A stretch of 64,000 bases of DNA from positions 18,074,184 to 18,138,183 of the forward strand of contig NC_019867.2 of the NCBI RefSeq assembly GCF_002234675.1, written 5' to 3'. The notes under the pieces are model-generated. The model saw only the letters and a list, made by a program, of their open reading frames with translations. It was not told where the DNA came from and made no database searches. The position numbers and the translations under genes were made by a program. The first letter of the stretch is position 1, and each line of letters opens with the position of its first letter. Of the stretch, positions 11,094-23,094 are shown in pieces. This DNA is from Oryzias latipes. Its lineage: Eukaryota > Chordata > Actinopteri > Beloniformes > Adrianichthyidae.

Positions 11094-14000
11094 CTGCAGA
11101 AACAGATGGAAAGCAGAGAGTAGCTGAGGGTTGGACTACAAGCTGGGCTCGAAAAAAGCTCAAAAGGGTTTTCTTTGCAGCAACAGGTGAAAATGATTCA
11201 GTTAATAAGAGCACTTTCCCATGGTAAGTCATGATAGTGAGCCAATACGTGCAAAAGAAGATAAAAAAACCTGAAGACCTTAGAAGCTTTGCTTGAGATA
11301 TTTATGAGCTGTGCTTTGGCCGCTTTGACAAGCCATAATGTCTGCTGTCCCCTGGCAACACAACAGCTGCTGGAAACTGCAGCTGAAATGTGAGGAAATG
11401 TTAGAAGAAGGAAAAAAAGCCGACACAAGGTGTTTTGAAAGAGTTTACGGTAAAGGTTTTACTCATCTTAACCCACACACAGCTGAAACTGCAGATCCTG
11501 CAAAACCTCTTCACAGCATGTCATAAATGGCGAATCGCAGGCTTAGTTAATAAAGCCATAAAAAATGCTGGATCACTGAGGTAATCCACTAAATGAGCCA
11601 CATTTGATCTAACCATCAAACGTTAAGACCATAGCAGTTCTAGTTTTATTGATAGGTAGTTTTTCCATGTCAAGGCACATTTACACAGCACACTTTCTTC
11701 AACAAAGACGTTCTTTTTTCTCCTAATCGTTCATAAATTCGGAACAATGTTGTCTTCTGGCCAAAGGCAAGTTGAGGTGGATTTAGGAGGCCAGGTTTTG
11801 AACCATCGACAGCCAAGCTGTTATGGTTAAAGAAAACCCTGCATTACTGTTACTTCAGTGTGGCTCCAACTCTCCTAGAAAAATCCATTTTGTTTGCAGG
11901 TATGAAACCTCATCTGAACCAAACAAAGGAACTCTGGACATTCTATAACAAAGTTTCTAAATTTATCTGCAAGTGAACTTCAGTCTGATTCAGTGTGAAA
12001 GCAATTGGACTATTTAGGAAATTTAAGCCTTGCACATGCAGCCAAATGGGGGCTTGACCTGTACTGTGCTCCAGGTTGTCCGCGCCCGTGGAGGGCCGTA
12101 GACAGGAGCGACTGCATCATAAGGGAAGTACAGGTGTGTCTTGCAGTTCCCTTGAGGCTTATCTTGAACCTTAAAGGACGTCTTGAAAATGGAACGTACA
12201 TTTGTCGTGCGCGTAGTAAGTGTATTGTACTGTCTGACAGGCTAATGTAAATAACACACACTTATGACGCACAGGTGATGCTGTCATATGGGATCCTTAC
12301 ACCGCACTCTAGTCATTAGTGAGGTGCCCGCACTCACTCCTTACTGACCACGCAAAAATGCTGCACGCACAAGGTGTGCATGTGCTACTTAAGTGCCCGT
12401 AGGATGTCGACACAAACTACACTCTGGTTGTTACATTTTCACATTTTCCTAGGCTGCACGCAAGGAGTGCACACTCAGCAGCACTAACAAGCCCCTTGCG
12501 CAGTCTATGCGTTCACTAAGCAGTCTACGACCTTTCCTTTTCCTGCTGGCCACCTACCTGTCCCGTACCGGTTTGCCTGTTTTATCGCCCACAAACAGTC
12601 CATACCATACCCACCCGTAAAGACAGTTGGGACAAAGGCTTAAGGTGAGAGTTAACCTACGTACATAGCAGGCAAGAGTCGCACATTCTTGAATGAGCCA
12701 TCAGCCCTGGACTGTTGCTACCTGATACTAGTGCATACCTGCAGGTGCAAATCTCACGAATCTTGCTCCAGGTTTTTTCTTCCACAGATCTATTCCAATA
12801 TATGAAAGACTTGGTGTCATATAATTCCCGCCGGGCACAAACCGCAAAAATTCCTTTCTCCTTCACGATCAATTTTCAAATGGTTGCCACTTCGGTGAAT
12901 TAGACTAACCATACATCACTACCAAATCAGAGTCCCCAATAAGTCAAAGTTGCTTGAAACTTTGAATGCAACTTTGATTAGTCAAAGTTTATTCCCAAAT
13001 ATGTTTACATAGACTTCATTGGAAGTGGCTGCTAGGACGCGCGTTGCTGAGGCCGGTGTGAACATATAGCATAAGTGAGGCAGCTGTGTCCCTTTTCAAG
13101 GTGGTTTATTCCACTCTCTAAAGTGCAGTCGGAAAGTGAACTAGACCAAATGAGAATGCAACATTTTAGGGATCCTTTACCCGGCCACAAGTTCTGACAT
13201 GAAAAACCTCTTAATTAATATTAAATGAACTTTTTTTAATGAACTGTCTTTGTTGCTTTGATAAAAGACAATTGTGAGGTTCCTAAATATTCTAGTTTTC
13301 TATTATTTTCATTCAGTCTTTTCTCAAAAAACATTTCTGGCAACTATGAGCGATCCATTAAGGCATAACCTCACTTATTCCCATAAATTGCCATAAATTT
13401 AAGTCTTCAGTTATTTACTTCTTCTACACTTGATGCAGATTTCAGCAGCAAAGCAAAAGTCTGACCTCAACAAAAACCTGACTGTCTTAGTCTGATTCCT
13501 CCCACCATGTGCCGTTTAGGTCACCGCTCCCCTTTGCAGGCAGGATCTTCAGGATATGTCTTCAGGCCTTCTTTCTGCAGAATGTGGATCATAGCCACAA
13601 ACAGTTATAGCAGAAACATCTTTTTTTTTGGTGTTGTGAAATGATTAAATTCATGCAGGGTAGCATGTTTCTTAAGCCAGCCTGGACTACACTCCTTTCC
13701 CACCACACCTCCTTCAGCTGAACCCAGGGGTGGTGCGTCTGTGTAATCACTTCCAGAGGCTCTTGAAGTAGAAGCAGCCAAAGCGAGGTGCGTTGGGTAT
13801 CAGGCAGATTTAACATGAAGTTTGCAATGCGATATCAAACACGCATTCTCACACCTCTCCACCTTAACTTTTCTTTTACTTTTTCTAAGAAGCTAAATGG
13901 ATTAACTTTAGTAGACTGTACAACTAAATCTGCAACAATTCCTCCATTTAGAAAAGTATCTGTTCTTACAGATTGGTGCTTCCAGGGTTCAAAGCATGCA

Positions 14001-14577
14001 GCTTTGACTGTTTTAGCAGGGAATGTGCTGCAACAAACTGGGGGCCTGCCTGCCTTCTGCATGCGGGCTGCACTGGTCAGGAAGGGTGGAGAGATAATGA
14101 GAGCCTGCAGGAAAGCAGAGGACTCTCCACCAAACGCCATAAAGGACACAGAGATTCTCTCAGATCTCCAAAGACAAATTTAGCTTAGACTGCACGCAGA
14201 AACAGCCCTGTTGTTGGGCTTTTGGTTTTTTTTTTGTGCAGTAGAAACTTTCAGCGACATGCTCCATTGGCAGAGCAAAGCCTGTCTTTCATGGAGCTCA
14301 CAGCGAGCAGAGGTTTTCCCGTGGATTCTTTGATCTTCCTGTGACATAATCATCATAAAATCACTTTTAGTAGGCTATTGTCTTCACCGGGAAAGCCCAC
14401 TCATCGACTGTGCAGCTCGCAATGCATGACTGGAAAATCGATAAAGGGAAGGTAGAAATATTTGAGGAGAAATAGTCCCTTGCTGGTCGCTTAGGACGAG
14501 AAGTACAAAACAAACAAATAAAAGATTAAAAAATGTATGAATAAAAAGTGAGTGCTCTTAGTCGCTTGACTTTTTAC
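11094..14577 (-). other. Presumed first intron of ttc28
   Basis: Lies between the TPR exon acceptor and the candidate first exon. It contains an unclassified repeat-like block (~12.03-13.2 kb) with a 10-bp-stem hairpin at 12944-12977. No other exon is recognised. Confidence 0.45.
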
Positions 14578-14607
14578 CTTTTCTTTCAGAGTCGGTTGTT
14601 TCTCCAT
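14578..14607 (-). CDS. ttc28: Candidate first coding exon of ttc28
   Basis: On the minus strand ATG at 14605-14607 opens MEKQPTLKEK and runs straight into a donor AAG|GTAAAA (14578/14577). It ends in phase 0, matching the phase-0 acceptor of the TPR exon at 11093, so the two join to MEKQPTLKEK-LSIFSSRTAG. The upstream side (14610-14760) is relatively CpG-rich. This N-terminus is much shorter than the mammalian TTC28 one as I recall it, so it may be an alternative or fish-specific start. The call is inference; RNA evidence would decide. Confidence 0.45.
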
Positions 14608-14770
14608 CCCGTCTGACTGCGTTGGTTTGCGCCACGGGTTATCGCTTTCATCCCATCACACTCCGATCAGAGCGCGAGACTTTTTTCCTAATGCGACCTT
14701 CAAATAAGTTCACTTCGTGACGAAAGTGTCGCTAACGGTGGAAGGAATTTCCCCAAAATAAGAAATAAAA
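14608..14770 (-). promoter_or_regulatory. Possible ttc28 promoter / 5' UTR
   Basis: Locally CpG-richer than its surroundings (several CG dinucleotides in 14610-14740) directly upstream of the candidate first exon. No TATA box is recognised. Confidence 0.3.
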
Positions 14771-15330
14771 ATGATGCAGCTGTTTGCCCTTCAAAGGAAA
14801 CTTTGCTCAAGGAAAGTGCGCCATGTTGTCAAATGGTTTTTTTCTTTCTTTTCTTTTTTTTTTCTTCCCTTTTTCCCCTGTTGCCACAGCGGATTTGTAA
14901 GCGCTCAGCTCCCAGTTATGCAGTCGCTTATTATTTCAATACGGAAATGTAACATTCGTAATTGAAAACATAAGTTTAAAATTAGGTTAGAAGGAGAAAA
15001 ATAAAAGATTTAACAACGTAGGTCAAGAGCCGTTAAAAGATTTTGCAAGGGCATGGGCAAAAGTAGGAAAATAAAAGGGGGCACTGTTTATTGATTCTCA
15101 CAGTAAAACAAAGGGACTTGTTTCTGTTAGATGGTTTGTTAATCTACGGAAAGTTAAATATTAATTCTTTTGTGTTTCTGCTATATGTAGCATAAAATTT
15201 TTTTTTTCTTTTTATTTGGGTAGTGAAAACAGTCAAACATGAAGCATAAAATAATTTTAAAAAAATCTAAAGGTAGAATAAACACTCTTTTTTAAAAGTT
15301 TTGAAAACAGTGTTTTAAAAAACAAATTAA

Positions 15331-15880
15331 AGACTCACTCCGTCAGAAATTGTGTTTTAGGTTTTTTTTTACAGGACCTTATGGCATTTTTCTGATTTTG
15401 GTGAAAATGAATTAAGGAAATTAGACTTAAAATTACATTTCTGAGTATTACTTTATTCAATTTGTTGTAAAAAAAAAAAATTCTCTTTTAAAAAGATTGT
15501 ATTTTAAAATACAATGGGCGGTCCACAGGCTCCCTGCTCCGCTCTACTCCCATGCACCCACATCTATATGTAGATGTCCATGCATGTCTTAATTTTCCTC
15601 GTATGAGTTGGCATCTGGCTCGAAACTGGCTGGATAGCCTATATATTGCTTACCCTATTTGTTAGGTTGGGGTTGTGAGGGGCTGTAAGCTAGCAGTACA
15701 GTGCGTAAACCGATGGGTGATGGGAAGTGGGGGTGGGGTTACTCCTTCCTAACAGTCCCACCCACAACCCAGAGTTGTATTTCTAAAGAACTACCGGCCC
15801 CTTGCAAAAGCTGCCCTGAAAACAACCCAGATTTTTTTGATTCTGCCTAAAACAGCATAATCATTATTAAAAATTGCACT
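15331..15880. mobile_element. TTAA-type MITE (AGACCCACTC family), copy 2, right end lost
   Basis: Begins after TTAA (15327-15330) with AGACTCACTCCGTCAG and shares blocks with the copy at 32458: TTTCTGAGTAT, CCCTGCTCCGC, GGGGTTACTCC and a terminal AATCATTATTAAAA. The right inverted end is not recognisable, so it is a truncated or decayed copy. Confidence 0.6.
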
Positions 15881-16016
15881 TTACCATGACTCCTAGTAAG
15901 AAACATACTGTGGCTCAAGATCCATTCTACTCGATTTCTCCTAATAAAACAATGCACTATTAACGTTGTGTATAAAAAATACTTAAATAAATTTATAATG
16001 GCGAGACAAATTGACA

Positions 16017-16090
16017 TCAGTAGTGATAACTCAGCGGATTGGCAGATCAGAGTCACATCCAGAGGTCCTGGGTTCAAGGCCAGCAATGTA
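16017..16090 (+). repeat. tRNA-like sequence (SINE head or tRNA pseudogene)
   Basis: A GATAACTCAGCGGATTGG segment resembles a polymerase III A box and GGTTCAAGGCC (~16072-16082) matches the B-box consensus at tRNA-like spacing. A T-rich run follows. The stems do not look like a good tRNA cloverleaf, so a SINE head or decayed tRNA is more likely than a working tRNA gene. Confidence 0.5.
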
Positions 16091-16974
16091 CAATTTTATT
16101 TTATTTTTTTTGCTTTTCATTTTTTTTCATCATGTGATGTGTGTTTTGCTGTCAAGCACTTCTCACAGAAAACGTCACATTTTATGTTGTTTTACGTTGT
16201 TCTTTTTAATAATCATTAACAACATTGTTTTGTTTTACATTTTTTCATTATCATTTCCACATTGAAGTGTCACAAGGAGCTAAGTTGAAGCATATGATAT
16301 ACGGCAGTCCACCACCAGATGCCGCTGTTCTGTGTGGTTTCAAAGCACTGAATGGGTAGTTCATTTTTCCCAGCACAATTACATGAACCCCAAGGGAAGC
16401 TTCATGGGGCTTCAATTCCCATCCCTACAGTATGGTCAGAGAAGGAGAGGTGATGATTGAAAACAAAATATTTATGGAAGAAGAACTGCTGGGAATCTAG
16501 GTAGGTCAGAGGCTAGGCAGTCCAGGAGGAGCGGGGTCAGAACAGACTGAATGGTTCTGGGTCAGAACAGACACCTGAGGTGAGCAGATGGACCTGAAAG
16601 TAAAGGCTGGAGGAACCGGTCTTAAATACTGTTGGGGTGATGAGTTGCAGGTGTGTCAGGATGCCCTACCTCATTCTGGACACCTGTGGAGGAGAGATGG
16701 GGAGAGGGCGAGCAAAGAACCAAAAGGGAAAAGGTACCAAACAGGAACAGTGAAAGGGTCTTGGCTTTTGTAGTTTCTGTAAATACAGTTAGGCCTAATA
16801 AACTAAACGCTGGGATAGCATTTACCGGTAATTGTTTTATTATTTTGTTTTCCTTTCAAGCATGACGATTTGTTTTTTGGGGGACACAGGTGAACTTACG
16901 GCTTAAATGCACACCATTGGTCTTACTCTCTTGCTTGCTATGACTGTTCCGCTTTAATAGTTGCCACAATATTC
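16091..16974. other. Intergenic stretch, nothing recognised
   Basis: No gene or classified repeat is recognised. Short frames at 16588-16865 lack family features. Confidence 0.5.
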
Positions 16975-17310
16975 ATCCTTCCATCCATTTTCAGAATCCC
17001 TTTTGGAGTCACAGGGTTGCTGTAGCCAGTCCCAGTTACCACTGGGCAGAGCCAGGTTACACCCCGGACAGGTCGCCAGTCTGTGCAAGACTACACAACC
17101 ACACACATTTACACTGGGGACAATTTAGAATCATCCGTTTACCTATTAGAGATGTTTTTAGACTGTGGGAGGAAGCCGGATGGCCCAAAAGAAAAAACAC
17201 ACATGCACAAGGAGAACATGCTAACTCCACACAGATAGGACCCAGCTGGGATTTGAGAAAGGGCCTTTGCACTGTGAGGTGAGAGTGCTAACCACTACAT
17301 TAATACATAA
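16975..17310. repeat. Interspersed LINE-derived repeat (L2/Maui-like 3' part)
   Basis: Contains the diagnostic run of a very common fish repeat: CCATCCATTTTC, ACACCCCGGACAGGTCGCC, GACTGTGGGAGGAAGCC, GGAGAACATGCTAACTCC and a final GTGCTAACCACTAC. Assigned from memory to the 3' region of L2-type LINEs; the exact family is uncertain. Confidence 0.6.
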
Positions 17311-17456
17311 AAAAAATGTTATTAAACAAACAAACAAACAATCAAAGCATTTAATTTATTCAGCAAAGAGACTGACTTTGGCTAGAACTACAATAGCTAA
17401 GATAGACATGCAAAGGTTTGTTTCTAATTCAATTTTAGTTTAAGTTTAACTATGGT

Positions 17457-18060
17457 TCAAGACAGAATGACTTATCCATAGGAAGGAAAGGATGAATAAG
17501 GTATGGAGAGATTTTGGGGTATAAACCTGCTTCCATCTGCAAGAGCATTGAAGATAAAAAGTGGCAGGATTTTCCAGCATGACGATATTCCAAACAGACC
17601 ACCCAGACAACGAAGGAGTGGCTACATAAGAACCATTTCAAGGTTCTGGACTGGTCTAGCCAGTCTCCAGACCTCAATCCAACTCTGAATCTGTGGAAGG
17701 AGATGAAAATCTGTGTCACCCAGCGATAGAGCTCTTGAGAAGATCTGCATGGAAGAATGGACCAAAATAGTAGCCATGTGAGCAACCTGGTAAAGACCTT
17801 CAGGAAATATTTGACCTCTGTCACTGACAACCATGCGTTATTTTACAAACAATTGAGTTGAAATTTGTTATCGTCCAGTTTTTTTATTTTACTGAAAAAA
17901 ATCATAAAATGGGATTCCCTTGATTTCTTTTTACATTCTGTCCCTCACTGTTGAAGTGTATCAATGATGAACATTACAGACATCTCATCTTTGTAAGTGG
18001 TACAAATTGCAGAATCAGTGATTGACAAATGCTTTTTGCACAATGTGTCTTGATAATTTT
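17457..18060 (+). mobile_element. 3' half of a Tc1-like transposon (left edge of unit 1)
   Basis: Encodes the decayed C-terminal half of a Tc1-like transposase, recognisable by [14 protein letters not shown], the usual context of the third catalytic acid, with stops in frame. A 3' arm with GATGAACATTACAGAC follows (~17965). The 5' half is absent. Homology to the other array units begins inside this element at 17500, so it marks the left duplication breakpoint. Confidence 0.75.
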
Positions 18061-19380
18061 TGTTTACGGAGCCAGATTTCTTTAAGTTTGTTACATGGAT
18101 TGGCTCATATTGCTCCACAATCAGCTTTTCCCCAAATAATTCTTAGTTTTAGATTGTCAGCTTAATTGAATATAATAACTGCAGACATGCAGACAAGGTA
18201 AATCAACACAAACAGCTTTGGAATTGTTAATATATTCTGCATGTGTAAATCCTCACCAGTAGATGGTGTAAAAAATCTTCCATTAGACTTTTTGCACCGA
18301 ACAATGTAAAAAATCATGCTGTGAAAAGGTGATGACTAAGGTCTTTGTGATGTGACCTTTTTTTAAGCGAATCAGAGTAGGAGGGTTGGATTCTGCACAA
18401 ATACTGTAAAAGTAACAAGAAAGTTATGGAAAAGTAATTTTTGCTAACATGACGCTTTTTGTCTAGAACAGAAAAAAAACTTGGTGGTGTAAATTAAAAG
18501 GAAAATAAGACAAAGAATTTAGGATTTAAATACGTTATGCTTTTACCCAAACCATCCAATTATTAATTTCAATTTCTTTTTGTTTAGTTTATTTATACAT
18601 GAATAATTAACTGTGGTGGTTATAAATTAGTTTTAATTTATAATGATAAACTTTGCTTCAGGTTTTAAGGTATGTAGAAATGTTTGAATCTTATTTTGTT
18701 TTAATACATTTGTAATAAAGTCAGATTATTGTTGTGTACAGTAAAATGTGACAACTGGATTTTTTTCATCTAAGACAGAGAAGCCACAAAGGAATGTTTG
18801 AAATAAGCAAATTTAGGTTGAGAAGCTTAAGACAAACAGATTAGAGAGAAGGTGGCTCACAAGGCTTTTTTTTAATTAATTTAAAAGCTGTAAAAAATAA
18901 AAATCTATAGAGTTCTAGGGGAATCAAAAGAGCCTTTTTGTGTTTAACTAACGAATCATATGACATCTCAACAGAAAGTAATATTTACTTTAATTTTGAT
19001 TGAAAAAAACTATAACTGACCTATAAAAAGCATTTCTTTAAATAAATGATGTGACATGACAGCAAAAACAGATCATCTAGCTAACTGTTTTGACATAGAT
19101 ATAGATCATGAAAATGAACAAACAGATACAAATAGTCGAAGTTGGGCTTGTATGTATGAACTGATTTCATGTTTGACTCAAAGTGTCTCCTAAATGTGCT
19201 GAGTCAGTGTTTGTAGTCCTCATTTTTGTTTACAGCACATAGTTAAAGCACAAGTTTAGACTAGATGGAGCATCCCTAGTTTAAAGTCTGATGAAATGGA
19301 ATAAAAAAACAAAAGGGAATGATCTTCGGACCCCCATCTAAACACTCAGTGGGCGGGGTCAGCTGACAGAAAGCCTGAAG
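18061..19380. other. Upstream flank of sds, no gene recognised
   Basis: AT-rich. It contains the uninterrupted GTGAC (18748-18752) at which the LTR element sits in units 2 and 3. Confidence 0.6.
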
Positions 19381-19383
19381 CTG

Positions 19384-19509
19384 ATTGGTCTGGAGATGTG
19401 CTTCCTGTGCCAAGCCCACAACAAAGCAGGTATAAAGGGATTTCACATCAGTTAGGGGGCATCACAAGCATCAAAATCTACCAGATTCTTCTTGCTGCAC
19501 CTGTGCCAG
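19384..19509 (+). promoter_or_regulatory. sds: sds promoter and noncoding exon 1 (copy 1)
   Basis: A reverse CCAAT box (ATTGG, 19384-19388) and a TATA box (TATAAAGG, 19431-19438) precede a likely start near 19460. A short 5' UTR exon ends at CCAG|GTAAGC (19509/19510). The next exon starts after CCATCAG at 19637, four bases before the ATG. All signals are repeated in copy 2. Confidence 0.7.
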
Positions 19510-19640
19510 GTAAGCTGAAATTGAGTATCTACGGAAAGATGTTGGGATGAGCATCAAGAAGAACCTCATCAAGTTAAAATAAATTCCTCTGGAGCTTTGT
19601 TCGAATATTTGTAATTCAATGTTTGTGTTCCATCAGTGAG

Positions 19641-21323
19641 ATGAAGACCCAAAAGCCTCTTCACGTGGCCACCCCAGTGAGGCAGAGCCTCGCTCTGACC
19701 AAGCTGGCTGGGACCTCTGTGTATATCAAGCTGGAGTCCTCTCAGCCAACAGGATCCTTCAAGATCAGAGGCATTGGTCACTTTTGCAAAACTGTGAGTG
19801 GAGCTCCGTTTTTGAAAGATCATGCTGGTTGGGACCTGTGCTGACTGTTTCTCTTGGCTGTCCTTAAAGTGGGCAGAGCGAGGATGTGAGCGATTTGTCT
19901 GCTGTTCCGGTAATATCTAGAAAAAATAAAAACAATTAACACAGTTGCTTGGCTGTGCTGGTTTGTGCATATGTGTAACTTCAGAACATGGGCGTCAACA
20001 GGAGGAAATGCAGGTATGGCAGCTGCTTACTCGGCACGCCAACTTGGGGTCCCTGCTACCATAGTAGTTCCAAGTGTCACGCCAGACTCAACTGTGGAGA
20101 GGCTGAAGGACGAAGGAGCAACGGTTATTATTAGTGGAAAGGTTAATAACTCCTTTTATTAGAAAATTGGTAACATTTACGGTAAACAGAAAAAGATATT
20201 ACCTTCCCCTCTAATCAAGGAAAAAAATCAAACATTACATTTTGATCAATTGAAAACTTTTGCTTTTCAGGCTCTCAATGAAAGTATTGAATTTGGAATG
20301 CAACTTGTAGCAAACAATCCAGGTTGGATCTTCATCTCCCCCTTTGATGACCCTCTCATCTGGTAAGACCATCTGCTGACATAAATGAGCACAAGTCCTC
20401 AGAGAAGCCTAATCAGCAACTATCGGTTGTAACTTCTTTTGTTATCCAGTTTGGATCTATATATAGACTATTGTAGAGGTGAGATGGCAGATAAGTTATC
20501 AGCGAGGAAACGGAGGTGACAAAGTGTCAGACATAAATACATGCATTCCCTGCTGTGAAAATGATCCTGGGAAAACTCCTGATGTAGCACGACAACCCCA
20601 TGGAGTGAATTTGGATTGGTTTTTGCCCAGGGAAGGCCACTCGTCTCTGGTGATGGAATTGGCGGTTGACCTCGAGGAGAAGCCTGGGGCAATCGTCGTG
20701 TCAGTGGGAGGCGGAGGTCTGCTGAATGGAGTGGTGGAGGGGCTGCGTCGCGTCAACTGGGCTGATGTCCCCATTGTAGCCGTAGAAACATATGGAGCAC
20801 ACTCCCTCAATGCTGCCATGAAGGCTGGGAAACTTGTGACCTTACCTGCGATTACAAGGTACTGAACACAACCTTAAGAAAACCTGCACTTGTTCACGTG
20901 GGGATGACCTCTGCTCTGCTCTGCAGTGTTGCCACCACGCTGGGTCTTGTCAGGGTGTCTGCACAGACTATGAAACTGGTGGGCGAGCACACAGTCTTCT
21001 CTGAGGTCGTTTCAGACCAAGAGGCTGTGAGAGCCGTAGATCACTTTGTAGGTAAGTAGGTACAGCTTTAGATCAGTAAAAAAGCTGAGATGTCACATCT
21101 GATCTCTGCAAGTGAACTTTTTTCTGCAGATGATGAGAAGATCCTGGTGGAGCCGGCCTGCGGTGCTGCCCTGTCAGCCGTGTACAGCCACATCATCAGA
21201 AAGCTGCAGAGCGAGGGCAAGCTGGCGGAGGAGCTGGGTCCAGTGGTGGTTGTGGTGTGCGGCGGCAACAACATCAGCATGGAAGAGTTGAGGAAGCTGA
21301 AGAAAAAACTTGGAATGATGTAA
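19641..21323 (+). CDS. sds: L-serine/threonine dehydratase, copy 1 (7 coding exons)
   Basis: PLP-dependent enzyme that deaminates L-serine to pyruvate (and threonine to 2-oxobutyrate), a cytosolic step of amino-acid catabolism and gluconeogenesis. Exons: 19641-19793, 19870-19909, 20002-20141, 20271-20362, 20631-20858, 20927-21051, 21130-21323. All joins are in phase and give 323 aa against 328 in human SDS as recalled. Schiff-base lysine is K41 in SGSFKIRGIGHF-type context (TGSFKIRG here); the phosphate-binding glycine loop SVGGGGLLNG covers residues 168-171. SGGNAGMAAAY and PFDDPLIWEGH also fit SDS better than SDSL. AATAAA is at 21616-21621. It is tail-to-tail with hectd4. Confidence 0.9.
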
Positions 21324-21640
21324 CTGGATCTTTCCGACCCTTTTTTCCTCTCTCTATTGATGTGCTCCGGAGATTATTCTGAACCCAACTCGGTATATGC
21401 ACTGAGACCGATGAACACTGCTAGAAAAATGTTTTATTTAAAAAATAATGTGGAAAAAGAAGAGTGATGGTGAATTAAGTTGGTCTGAATCTGAGAAATG
21501 TCAAGTTAAATCAACTAATTTTGTATTTTGTTTTTGTACTTAATCAGCCATCTTAGTAAAAATTCTATATCAGTGATTTCCAGTTTTTATATTTTGAACT
21601 GCACTTAAAAATATCAATAAATTATATTTGTCTTCCTTTA
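21324..21640 (+). other. sds: sds copy 1 3' UTR
   Basis: Runs from the stop codon to just past the AATAAA at 21616-21621. A-rich, no other feature. Confidence 0.6.
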
Positions 21641-22130
21641 ATTATGACCTCTTTGTTTTGTCTGCCTATGTGCTTATAATGAAGACACATTACACAGTGT
21701 GAATAAAAGACCTTAGGTCAGCTGTATATTTATCAGGTTAGACCTATATCTTTGCACAAAGCCAGAAAAAAACCCCGAGAAGCTTAACAAATTAATTTCC
21801 TTTTTGAAATGATTCAAAACAAACTCTAAAACAGGGCTCTTATTTTAAAATGACACAATCATAATCCAGAGAAGAGAAATAGCTTAAAGCCTTTGATTCA
21901 GCACTATTGCATAGCAAAATAATTGAGCAGAGGTGTCTTTTAATCCTAATTTGAAAGTGTTTAACCATCAACATGTATCATTGTGTGTTCTAAGTTACTC
22001 AAATCACCACTGTGACCAGAATCTTGTTAGATTTGTGTGTTCATGGATTTAAGGTATTAAGATGGCCCAAATAGTTTCCCAGCACTACTCATCCTGTTTC
22101 TACTTGATAGAAGGAGGGAATCGTTTTAAC

Positions 22131-22514
22131 TAGGCCTGCACGATATACCGCAAATTTATCCATATCGCAATATAGAGCTCTGCAATATGCATATCGCAAA
22201 AGACAGTGAAAATCGCAATAAATCGTAAACCTTAAATGTGTTAATACAACCTTAAGGCAGCTTGAAGCATTTAACGAATCAAATAAATCCCTTTTCACCT
22301 TGTTGACCAATTGGATGGAGGCCTATTATGTTAGATGTTTGTCTCCTATGTCAACGAGGGCCATTTGGAGTATAATTTTTAAACTGTTGCAATGAAATGG
22401 GAATGATGTTTTGTTTATTTTGTTATTTGTTTGTATACCGCAAATTATACAGTTATCGCAATATTAATCTTAAATATTGCATACCGCGAGTTTTCCTCAT
22501 ATCGTGCAGCCCTA
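22131..22514. mobile_element. hAT-like MITE present only in unit 1
   Basis: 384 bp, ends TAGGCCTGCACGATAT and (inverted) TAGGGCTGCACGATAT, flanked by the 8-bp direct repeat GTTTTAAC (22123-22130, 22515-22522). Unit 2 has a single GTTTTAAC at 43889-43896 with no insert, so insertion followed the split of units 1 and 2, or unit 2 lost it precisely. Same family as 6022-6611. Confidence 0.92.
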
Positions 22515-22522
22515 GTTTTAAC

Positions 22523-23094
22523 TGAGCAAAGAGTCTGATGTCAGACACAGAGGATTTTTGCAGGTTCTAAGCTGGTTCTTCCAAAACTGACGAGTCAACC
22601 TGCTGGAGAGAGACCATCTACTGATGCTTCAGGTTCTGTTTTTGAATCTTTGACTCACTCTCTACAGAACTGGGATAACGGGGCATCAACAATAAAGCTT
22701 GTATGGCATCATTCATTAAAAACAAGTCTCTTTTGTTTACCTCATGAGCTGGTATTTATGCCTGTCCACTGCACATTGCTTTCCACTGACTAGTGTACAT
22801 AAAGGAACTGAAGTAATGGAAGAGCACAATGGAACCAGCCAGAACCCGTCTGTCCCAGCATCAGCTGCTCTCTGGTTTACCATCAGGGGTGTGGCTCTCT
22901 GGTTTACCGTCAGCGGTGACGTAATCAAAGCAGGGTATTGCGTAAAAACGCACAAAGAGCGCTCATAATGATGCATGAACTTGGCAACCAAGGAGCCAAG
23001 AGAGTGGTTTCCAAGAACAGGAAAAAAAACGGATCCACGTTTTAGGAGGGAAAACACAGAAAGAGGAGGAGACATGATCATCCAAACCATGTTT
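22523..23094. other. Stretch between sds and hectd4 3' end
   Basis: No gene recognised. A short internal duplication (CTCTGGTTTACCATCAG / CTCTGGTTTACCGTCAG) lies at ~22869-22915. Confidence 0.5.

Noticed and set aside
16017-16090. Functional tRNA gene
   Set aside because: A- and B-box-like blocks are present but the stems pair poorly and a T-rich tract follows directly; a SINE head fits better.
19623-19640. Upstream in-frame ATG (MCSISE) as the sds start
   Set aside because: It lies before the splice acceptor CCATCAG at 19636, so it would be intronic; the ATG at 19641 also fits the usual SDS N-terminus length.
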